Assembly: GCF_947623445.1 (NCBI RefSeq) | Contig: NC_135241.1 | Location: 1,118,501 to 1,182,500 of the forward strand | Source: Clavelina lepadiformis | Taxonomy: Eukaryota; Chordata; Ascidiacea; Aplousobranchia; Clavelinidae | Direction: 5' to 3' | DNA length: 64,000 nt | Shown: one piece after another, positions 35,201 through 44,824 of the stretch | How the letters are laid out: each line of letters begins with the position of its first letter | How positions within the stretch are numbered: the first letter of the stretch is position 1 | Made by a program: the position numbers and the translations under genes | Notes under the pieces: model-generated | Databases searched by the model: none | Told to the model about the DNA's origin: nothing | What the model saw: only the letters and a program-made list of their open reading frames with translations

Positions 35201-38200
35201 AGTGCGTGGAGTACATGTTCCAAGACATGTGGTACAGGACAGCAAGCAAGATCACGCACCTGCTCCACTGGAAACGATCGAGACTGCAATGGAAAAAATG
35301 AGATGACGTCACGATGCAACACCCAGGATTGTCCAAGTGAATAATCTAGGAAAACGTACAATATAGGCACAATACCTCCACTAATGAAACCAACCTATGA
35401 TTTACGTTTATTCGAATGGGCAGCGTATATACAGTAGTGGCTAGGGTTAGGGTTAGAGTTAGGGTTAGGGTTAGGATTAAGGTTAGAATTAGGACTAGGG
35501 TTAAAGCGTTGTGCTTGCAATGTCGCCTCCATTGTTCGATCACCATTGGCGTTCCCTTTAACAATGTAAACCAATTTTTTGCTCGTAACATACAGTATCA
35601 TCATAATTTAACAACCGTAAATACATATTGTTTTAAAGCATGGCTCCGTTGGAGTACTTGGAGCGATTGTTCCAGGTCTTGTGGAACTGGAGAGAGAAGC
35701 AGATCACGAAGTTGTTCAACAGGAAACAATCGCGATTGTGATGGAAGAAGTAAGGGGACAAAAGCATGCAACGTCCAGGATTGTCCGAGTAAGTAAAAAT
35801 CTCAAAATTGTGCAGAGCATTATAAATTACAACAACAAACCTGTTTTCGAAAAGTATTTGTCCTATTAAATTTTGTGGTCATTTCTTTTTAAGCATGGCT
35901 TAATTGGAACAACTGGAGCTCTTGCACGTCATCTTGCGGCGGTGGTAAAAGGACAAGGAGAAGAATATGTTCAAATCGACGCCGAAATGATTGCACAGGA
36001 AGTGATGAGGAGAGTGAAGCTTGTCAAACTTCACCTTGTCCAGGTAAAAGACATAACGCTCGTATTAGGTTTAGTTTTCAACCACATTCAGCAGAAAAAG
36101 TTTCTGATAATGAAAGACATCAAATATTTTATACTGAAATAAGACACAGACGCATGTTTGCAAAAAACCTCGTCTAATTTACTCACTTAACTGACTTAGC
36201 TTTAGTCTAATGTCTAATTTAGCTCGTTTTAAAAACGCAAATTGTCCAGCTTGTTGTCTTATATTGATGCAACGCATCTCGCACAATGTATTCATATAAC
36301 GTGGGATGCATTGAAACCACATAGACAACAGGACAATACATTACTAACAGGAAACACACAATAATATTCGCGTTCTATGAACAAATTAAGGACCTTCAGA
36401 CTGTTATGGTGTAATTTTATTGTTTGCAATGTTGGAGCAACTTTTTATTTTGCTTTTATTTCTAAAGATCTTCGCTTGACATTTGCATGATTTCAATTAT
36501 ATTAAGGTTCCTCGAGCCAAAATGGCGTCACAATCGCATTTGATGACGAAACAACGACAACAAAACCTGGATCATCAGGAATATGTTTTGAATGCAATCT
36601 TGCAATGCTCATGCTTTTAGTATTAATTTCTATAGTTGGAAATAAAGTAATTATTGCAACGTAATGCCAGCGCAAAGCAAGCCAACACTGCATAAGAATC
36701 TTGTATTTCTCTGTGCTTGTTTTCAAAGCAGGAGAAGTTTAAGTTTGATGGCGCAATTGCATGCATTTTCAAAAACCGAGCAACTATTTTTGAACATTTG
36801 AATTTTTATTTAATTGCACGAAAAACTTTTAGCAATTGTTTGTTGATCTAATTGTTCATTTGTTACCGAACCCTATTATTTTGACGTTGTATGTTTAGTT
36901 TCACATACTTGCAACTTTCAGTCTTGTAAAATACACTTGTATTTTTAGTTGAACTAGATAGATCTTTCACTGGTAATTCTGCACATCAATCAAGAGTTAT
37001 GGACGGTTGTGTTAAGGGCAGTCTAAGTTTTCACAATATAAACACAATCAAGATATAAATGGTACATTGTGACTCGGTTAAAAACTGATTAAACCGAGTT
37101 TTCGAGAAACAACTAAAACACGTAGACAGCGCTTTATAGTTGGCCGCACGAAAAAGTTTTTCTCTCTACAACAGGCTCTGGAAAGGATTGCTGATTACTA
37201 TACGTGGCCAAAGACAACAATCAAGTTTGGGGAAACTACCATTGTCGACTTACAGTTCAAAACCAGAAACCTCACACTATAATAGTTACGTCACTAATAC
37301 AAAAGATGTTTGTTGTCAGACTGGCTCCGTTGGAGTACTTGGAGCGATTGTTCCAAATCTTGTGGAAGTGGAGAGAGAAGCAGATCACGAAGTTGTTCAT
37401 CAGGAAACAATCGCGATTGTGATGGAAAAAGTGAGGTGACAAAAGCATGCAACACCCAGGATTGTCCAGGTGAAGAGCGTTGTAGAAAAATGTTTAATGT
37501 GAGAATTTTAATATTACCAATAATTTCAAGAATTATATAGGCCTAATCCATACTTTGGTCTTTTATAGCATGGCTTAACTGGAGCAACTGGAGCTCTTGC
37601 TCGGCATCTTGCGGCGGTGGTGTAAGGTTTAGGAGAAGAATGTGTTCAAATCGACGCAGAAATGATTGCACTGGAAATGATCAGGAGATTGAAGTTTGTC
37701 AAACTTCACCTTGTCCAGGTAAAAGACATGAGGATCATATTAAGTCACAACTCTATGTCAATAACTTTCATTTCACCAAGGAAAGATGGAGTAGTTTTGA
37801 CTGTAAAGTGCAGTTAAAGTCATGTACAGATATTGAAAAGGCAAATTCAGACATTCTACACATGTTACTTTATCATTTCTAGTACATTCTGGGTTTTTAC
37901 ATGGAAAAGGTGCTTCTAGATAACTCAGGTCTACTTGGATCTAAATTTTTTCTTGAGCTGTAGATTATCTGGGTTACTTGTTGCGTGAAATAGAACAGAG
38001 CCCATAGGTCAGGCAATGAACGGTGTCCTCGCGATTTAGCTTTCATAAAAAACTTTGCATCGTGGCGTTACTTTAAACGATCCGAATAAGACTTGACAGA
38101 TTGTAGAAACCTGATAAACAGATTTTAAACGCAAATGCAATTGTGTAGGAGTCAACTGTGGCACACAAATGTTAATTAAAGTTTTGCGGCTGTACTAAAT

Positions 38201-40475
38201 TAATTTTTTGGCTCTCCAAACCAGTCTGATAAAGTTTAGGCAACCTTATGAGAAAAGGATAGAATATAGAACAGAGATAAATTACTCCAACAATCTAATT
38301 CTAGAACTATCAAGCAAAATGATTTAACAATGTTGACGTTTATTGTCAGATTGGTTACGTTGGAGTACTTGGAGCGATTGTTCCAAATCTTGTGGAAGTG
38401 GAGAGAGAAGCAGATCACGAAGTTGTTCAACAGGAAACAATCGCGATTGTGATGGAAAAAGTGAGGTGACAAAAGCCTGCAACACCCAGGATTGTCCGAG
38501 TGAGTAAAAGAGTGTTTAAGAGTCAAATATTTTTTGAAGAAGTGTCTACATGTAGTTCATTGTAAACCTGAAGAATGCTTTGATACTTTCGTAACCACCC
38601 ATCCTCAATATCAGACCTTTTCATAGCATGGGAAGCATGGGGAGCTTGGGAGAGTTGTTCCCGGACTTGTGGTGGTGGAAGGAGGACTCGAACTCGTTCT
38701 TGTAGCACAGGATCAAGCAAGGATTGCACTGGGGATGCAGAAATTGTTGAAGATTGCAACACAAGCAAATGTCGTCCTAGTAAGAACAATTAATGACAGT
38801 GAGCAGTAAAAAGCGCTTTGTTTTGTGTTGTGTTTAACTTAAGCAAATGCCACGGTGTAAAATGTCTTTGTTGGGAGATTAAAAACCTTCAACAGGAATT
38901 TACGCAATAACAGGTTCAACGCCAAATTGGTTAGCTTGGGGTAGTTGGAGTGATTGTTCTCAGACTTGTGATGGTGGGGAGAGAAACAGATCACGAAGTT
39001 GTTCAACAGGAGACAATCGCGATTGTGATGGAAGAAGTCAGACAATATCAACATGCAACACACAAGACTGTCCGAGTAAGTAAAAATACACATAAGTAAT
39101 TATACTGTCGCTCGCAGGAAAGTAAGTTTGGCAGCTACAGTAACAATTAAAAACCAGAGCTATAATGTCAATTTATCTTCACAGAGTGGGAAAGCTGGGG
39201 CACATGGAGTACTTGTTCTATGTCTTGTGGAAAAAGTTTAAGACACAGAACGAGAACTTGTTCTACTTCAAATACAGCAGACTGCAGCGGAATAAATCGC
39301 GATCTAGAAATATGCAATACAATGCCTTGCCCAGGTACAACAAAATGTAACGTAGGAACTTTGTAATGTTATTAAGCTCACTTACATTCAAACAAAAAAT
39401 ATGTCTTTCAATGGCATAGTGAAAATTTACATCACTGTGTAAAGACTCGCTCGCCGCCACAACTTAAACGTTACAAAATACCACAAACGCAAAGTCTACG
39501 CAGCTCAGTCATCGTAAGAGCTCGCGGGCTATTTTGAAATACGTCTCGTGTCACATGTTGAGCAGCCCTGGCTTACGTTGGTTGGTTGGTTGGTTACACC
39601 GTTGGTTAGCTGACGCACGTCTTGGGTTGCATTATGACACAGTAAAATTTTATAGTATGGGAAACATGGGGAGCTTGGGAGAGTTGTTCCCGGACTTGTG
39701 GTGGTGGAAGCAGGGTTCGTACTCGTGCTTGTAGCACAGGATCAATCAAGGATTGTACTGGGGATGCAGAAATTGTTGAAAATTGCAATACGGAGAACTG
39801 TCTAATTCCTACTGGTAAGCTATAGCTAAGAACTGTAACAAATGGACTATTCTAATTGATGCTATCCCATGAACTGCAATGAGATAAAGTAGTGTATTGT
39901 AGGCTACACATTAATTAAGCTAACATTGTAGAAGCAGCATAAGATCCAATGCTGTTACTTTTACGGTGGAAATACTTTTTGCTTATTTGTCAGCGGGCGA
40001 AGGAATTGGAGGTTGGTCATCTTGGCAGATGTGGTCACAATGTTCCCAAAGTTGTGGACCTGGAACTCGAACAAGGTTAAGGTCTTGTACCAGGAAATCC
40101 TGCCAAGGCTTATCAAGCACGATTGAAAACTGCCATGAACAAGATTGCTTACCACAAGGTGCAATATTTCTTGTTTGCCTGCATAAATCTGAGGTTGACT
40201 TATGTCTATACCTTAGTCTTTACTTCTTTAATGTAGTTTAAATGTTCAATATTTTATGTTTAATATGTTTCAAAGATTCTCCTGCCGATGCTACTGTAAG
40301 ACCAATTCTTGATTCCAGTCAACAAAGTTGGTCTGCAAGCAACAACACAACCACAACTCACTATGAGCGAGATGCACGAGATGGTGGAGGTGGAGGTGGA
40401 GGAACTGACTGCATTCGGATGTCAATGGCATTACAAAGTGTCTTGTTGCTTCTTGTAGCTGTAGTGTTGCTTTAA
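32292..40475 (+). CDS. CAP domain plus 14 TSP1 repeats, GPI-type tail
   Basis: Twenty exons with agreeing phases, 3057 coding bases, 1018 residues. Exon 1 (32292-32391): signal peptide. Exons 2-5 (32930-33081, 33249-33422, 33532-33665, 33772-33875): a CAP/SCP domain with [24 protein letters not shown] and ICNYGPSGN, then a short Cys-rich part ([15 protein letters not shown]). Exons 6-19 each code one thrombospondin type 1 repeat, all with phase 1 borders: 34084-34275, 34523-34684, 34876-35025, 35187-35336, 35639-35788, 35894-36043, 37320-37469, 37569-37718, 38350-38499, 38627-38779, 38914-39075, 39185-39334, 39656-39814 and 39994-40158. Most show W..W..CS.SCG.G and C.TQ.CP. Exon 20 (40276-40475): T/S-rich stretch, Gly run, then a hydrophobic end ([16 protein letters not shown]), as for a GPI anchor. 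TSP1 repeats bind glycosaminoglycans and matrix and often carry C-mannose and O-fucose. Likely a surface adhesion or defence protein; function is inferred. Confidence 0.88.
34876..36043 (+). repeat. Inverted duplication partner of 44825-46358
   Basis: Exons 8-11 of the CAP-TSP1 gene, their introns and a TTAGGG-like tract (about 35445-35508) recur in inverted order at 44825-46358. Weaker inverted similarity continues in the flanks: a block near 36500-36690 matches one near 43230-43390. Confidence 0.85.
36044..37319 (+). other. Long intron of the CAP-TSP1 gene
   Basis: No extra TSP1 exon is visible in this 1.28-kb intron. It contains part of the sequence shared in inverted form with 43.2-43.4 kb. 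Confidence 0.5.
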
Positions 40476-40479
40476 AACT

Positions 40480-41160
40480 ATCCGGTCAAGTTAGATGAGC
40501 TCCCTGCAATATGTCTAAGACTTCAAATTATATCCTTGAAATGTGACGTGTATATAACAGAATAACAAAAGTAACTTTTCTCGTAATTAGTTGGTTGAAA
40601 ACAATCGATAATGAATCGAACTACAGTAATAGCGTGCTGTGCATAAATGAGTTGCATGTACAGGTACTACAAGCTTAAAACAAGTAGCTACTATTCAGCT
40701 GTAGTTGTAACTTGGCCGTTTGTGGCACAAATGATTCCAAATTTATTTTTTGTCTACATAAAATGTGTGTAACGCTGTAATATGCAAGAATATAGAAAAA
40801 TTAAAAAATGAAAGTTATGTTACAGGAAAGTTTTCCAATTCATTTCCGATATGCTGGCAAGCTACAAGCTGACTGATGAAAGCTTTAATTGTACTTTTAA
40901 TAGTCCCGAAACTCCACTCTAAGTTCCATCAATGCTAAAATTCAACATAAGGGACTGTATAGACGTCATAAAATAACTTTTTATTGGAGCACCTCAATTT
41001 AGCGCATACTGGTATATGGCAACTGATCAGTCACCTGCCATCGCTAAAGCAAAATAAAAACAAGAAATAAAGATCGTACCGGGATTGTTATATTTCTTTG
41101 AAGGTCACAGGTCACATTTCACGATTTGTATTCTGGAGGCTTTCAATTAAAAAGTAATCT
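40480..41160. other. 3' flank of the CAP-TSP1 gene
   Basis: No gene seen. Candidate poly(A) signals are ATTAAA near 40799 and AATAAA near 41054. Confidence 0.35.
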
Positions 41161-41168
41161 AAAAGTTA

Positions 41169-41264
41169 TCCTTCGAACCGGATTCGAACTAGTGATCAAT
41201 GAATTTCCGAGAACTCTTTACAATAGCCTACAGTCAACCGTTCTACCAAATGAGCTGTCGAAGG
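41169..41264 (-). pseudogene. tRNA-Tyr-like relic with intron
   Basis: On the minus strand the ends pair as CCTTCGA/TCGAAGG, as in animal tRNA-Tyr. GGTAGAAC in the D arm, CTGTAG at the anticodon, an intron-like insert and GTTCGAATCC in the T arm are recognisable. The anticodon stem and part of the T stem do not pair, so it is probably decayed. A similar, more degenerate stretch lies at about 42434-42527. Confidence 0.55.
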
Positions 41265-41581
41265 GATGAAAACCGAAATGTTAATGATGAATTTTAACTT
41301 ACGTTTTATCTTACTAGAACTGTTTGGTTTGCATAGTTGAAAGCCAGTTATTGGATGTTCATTCTCAAATTTATGCTAAAAATCAAATTATTGGAACTTG
41401 GACAGATCTGAGCTTTATAACCAACATTTAGGCCTATTTCCTTTGAGAGCAGTTTAGGGATTGTAAAGAAATTGTGGATGGTGAAACGTTTCAAGCCTTT
41501 GTTTATAATCGATGTAGTTTCGGAATAAAATGTTCGCCTGAAATCATTCGGTTTTAATTTGGAAAGGAAAACGGAATTATC

Positions 41582-41653
41582 AGGTCCCACCGAGATTTGA
41601 ACTCGGATCGCAGGATTCAAAGTCCTGAGTGCTAACCGTTACACCATGGGGCC
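41582..41653 (-). tRNA. tRNA-Gln (UUG)
   Basis: A 72-base cloverleaf on the minus strand with anticodon loop CTTTGAA (anticodon TTG), GGTTAGCAC in the D arm, GAGTTCAAATCTC in the T arm and discriminator T. It agrees with animal tRNA-Gln except that acceptor position 3 is C opposite A70, where animals usually have a T-A pair. Confidence 0.93.
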
Positions 41654-41727
41654 GTGTCGGATACACGCGTTATTTCAGACAAGTTTTCCGCTGTATACTT
41701 ACATGTTAACCTTATTAATTTGGAATA

Positions 41728-42190
41728 CAGTCAGACCTCGTTAATCCGGACCACTTTGTTTAGTCATAAAATTTCGGTTTAGCGGGGTATCCGGATTATA
41801 GAAAAGCGACAAATCAATCAATCTTGCAAATGCAGCACCGTGTTCAAAAAACTGTATGCACCTTACTCCAATTCAAAGTATGAGTAATAGTTTAAAGAGT
41901 GAAACTGCAACATTGTTATGCGTAGATAATCGGCTATTCTGTTCGTCTGCAAACTACTGTATCTAGGACAATCGTGAATCATTTCTCTTCACTCTTAATA
42001 ATCCAGTTTATCAGATTTTATTGCTATTTGTTTAGCACATTTGTTCCAAAACTTTTCTGTCGGAGTCGGACAGCGGGGTTTCCGGATTAAAGGGGTAAAA
42101 TGCATAGGAAGAAATCCGTTCCCGGCAGTTTTGTGTCGGATAGCGGGGATTCCGGTTGTTCGGGTTCGGATTAACGAGGTTTCACTTTTC
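41728..42190. mobile_element. pogo/Tigger-like non-autonomous element
   Basis: The left end CAGTCAGACCTCGTTAATCC and the inverted right end both contain ACCTCGTTAATCCG. The element is flanked by TA (41726-41727 and 42191-42192). It is 463 bases with repeated AGCGGGG/TTCCGG motifs and no transposase frame. It sits between the two tRNA-Gln genes. Confidence 0.75.
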
Positions 42191-42326
42191 TAATCTTTGA
42201 CGCTACCGTAATATCATGAGACAAATTCAAAGAATATAATTAAATATCCGATGCCATATTTCTTATATTGTTTGTTTAATAAAAGTACCTACTTCAATAT
42301 AATGAAACAAAAAAAACAAAAATATC

Positions 42327-42398
42327 AGGTCCCACCGAGATTTGAACTCGGATCGCAGGATTCAGAGTCCTGAGTGCTAACCGTTACACCATGGGGCC
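42327..42398 (-). tRNA. tRNA-Gln (CUG)
   Basis: Same 72-base tRNA as at 41582 except for the anticodon loop CTCTGAA (anticodon CTG). It carries the same C3 opposite A70 and the same discriminator. Together the pair decodes both Gln codons. Confidence 0.93.
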
Positions 42399-42433
42399 GT
42401 GGCGCATGTCTTTCTATTGTAAAGTAATCTAAA

Positions 42434-42527
42434 ACTGCTCTTTGGAATTGTATTCGAACCAGTGACCTTTGGATAACTGAAACTTTTAAAAAACTCACAG
42501 CCCGCCGCTTTATACAAACTGGGCTAA
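42434..42527 (-). pseudogene. Degenerate tRNA-Tyr-like relic
   Basis: The minus strand keeps TAGCCCAGTTTGTA, GGGCTGTGAG and CACTGGTTCGAAT-like parts of tRNA-Tyr, but the acceptor stem does not pair. The plus-strand sequence AAAGTAATCTAAAA sits beside both Tyr relics, suggesting a duplicated unit. Confidence 0.35.
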
Positions 42528-42529
42528 TG

Positions 42530-44310
42530 CAGGGTACGAGATCTGCAAAGTTAAAAGTTACTTACTTTTTTGCATTTCTTCTGCTTGTTTATTACTGCTC
42601 GATGGTTAAATTAAAGTTCATCTGCTCTTACTATTCATTACATAATTTGCTTATTACATCATTTAATCTGCAAGATAAATTGGTAGAAAAGTTAAAAATC
42701 TGGTATAATGTTCACAAACGTTGAGTTAACGAAGTCATAATCAGAAGTTGTGTGTTCGTTTGTGAATCAATTGTTACATAACATGCAATAATAATTCAAT
42801 GCGTTCTTTGATAAAAAATTCAAAATGTCCTCTTCATAAATTGTTATGAAATGAAGTTTTTAAACAGAAAAACAATCAAGCACACGCAACACAAGCAACA
42901 CGCAAAAACGATTATCCCGTAATAGAAACTGCCAAACTTTCAAATTGGCAAATACCTGGACTGTTAACACAACTGTTTATACAAATTAAAGTATTACTCT
43001 TTTAAAAATGAAAATGTAACGGAAGAATTTAGTGGTTTTGCTGCAACATGTTAAAGGAATTGCCAAAACGTTTCAAAACAAAGAAAAAGTTGGTCGTTCA
43101 ATAAAATTTTTTGGCTTTTTGTTAATGCAAAGTATTCACACATTTGCAACTTTGTCTACTTTTGAAAGTAGCATAGAGAAATGAAGACGTGCATGCAATG
43201 CCGTGGACCTTACGCTGGTAGGCACCTGGCATTACGTAGCAATAATTATTCTATTTCCAACTATAGAAATTAAAACGAAAATCATAAGTAATGCATAATT
43301 GCATTCAAAACATATTCCTGATGATCCAGGTATTGCTGTCGTTGCTTCATCATAAAATGCGATTGTGACGCCATTTTGACTTGAGGAACCTTATAACAAA
43401 ATTGTAACCAACTGGTTTAAAACTAAAACGCATAACTGCTTCAATCAATACCTTACGTACAATGCAAGCGCTATGTCTTTTACCAGTTAGGCCTACCATA
43501 TTTTCATCGCCTAAAAAGAGGACAATTTCGCCAGCTAGTACAATGCATATAGAGTTTTACGTTTAAAGAATTTATCACATGTTTTTGGATAACTATACGC
43601 ATATGCACAAGTAATGCATTCAGCTTCAAAATCATTACGTCCTTTTCTGAAACAAGGATACTTTTGCCGCAGTTCATCAGAAAACACAGTATATTTCTTT
43701 GGCGTTATTGCTTAGCTTTATTTAGCTTTTATGGTTGTCTAAATCAAAACAATGATAACAAAAATGGTTAGATCTCATGCTGTCGCCGAAATGTCACTTG
43801 ACTTAGGCCTCATGCCAAAAAGTCGGGATCACGTCAATTGACCGTGAACAAATTCACCGGCGACAATTGGTCGTGGTCAACTGACCGGCAACAAATTGGC
43901 CGGCGACACAAATCAAACGCTACGCATTTTATTTTTATTTTTTACGCATATTAGCATTGTTGTTTATTCAAATTATATGATTAAAGTAATAATATGATTT
44001 AAGGTCAGTTGGTTCTAGGTAAATTTACGTCACGGTCAGTTGTCCCCCGGTCAGTTGTCCTCGGTCAGTTTGTTCGCGGTCAATTTCCCACGGTTAATTG
44101 TCGTGGAACCCAAAAAGTCACATAAAAATATAATTGTGTTGAAAATATAAGCAAGAAAGCACAAAATGCAAAAAAGAGGACATTTTGACATTTTTCAGTA
44201 GGCTATACTTTGAGCACAATTCATTTTTCTTTAGAAAAGAGGATATATGGTAGCCCTAAGTAACACTAATAGTAGGCTAGGCCTACAAAACTCACACCTT
44301 TGCTTTATTA
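42530..44310. other. Repeat-rich intergenic region
   Basis: No gene found. Around 43820-44110 there are many GGTCAGTTGTCC/GGTCAATT units with rough inverted symmetry. Pieces containing AAAAGAGGACA recur near 43515, 44170, 44710 and 44775 beside ACCATA or TATGGTAG, and look like ends of one short dispersed repeat family. Confidence 0.45.
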
Positions 44311-44312
44311 AT

Positions 44313-44515
44313 GGGCCTTGTTACATGTGAGGTTCTGTTGCAATTTTTCTGGCGCAAGTTTGAACTTAACAGACCCCAAGTTTGAACTTAACTCAACATG
44401 CGCGCATGTAAAACCACGAACTTGTCGAAACGACTAGCGGTACTTTCTTTACGGTCTGTTAAGTTCGAACTCGTGCCAGAAAAATTGCGACAGATCCTCG
44501 CATGTTAAAAGGCCC
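44313..44515. mobile_element. Foldback MITE with 63-base arms
   Basis: Left arm 44313-44375 and right arm 44453-44515 are imperfect inverted repeats (roughly 54 of 63 positions match), both with GGGCCTT at the outer end and AACTTAACAGACC at the inner end. The spacer is about 77 bases. No coding capacity. Confidence 0.75.
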
Positions 44516-44824
44516 AAATGTTACAGAGAACGTCGAACAATGTTTGCAATAACAATCAAGAAGGTAGGGCTGGTAGGGCAATTTGTTGGAAAAAATTTTT
44601 TAAACCAGCAATTCATCATGTTTCATGGCTACAGTAATTTTTTGGAAATAAATAGGCCTACAACGTCTCGCCTAAAAGTTTTGTTGAAAGTATAAGCAAC
44701 TAACTCGAAATGCGAAAAAAGAGGACATTTGGGCATTTTTGAGTGTCCTCGGAGGACCATTCACTTTTCTTGAAAAAAGAGGACAAATCCTCCTAAAAGA
44801 GGACGTATGGTAGGCCTATTTTAC

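Noticed and set aside
35346-35591. Frames rich in TLTLTL or RVRVRV
   Set aside because: These are translations of the degenerate TTAGGG tract.
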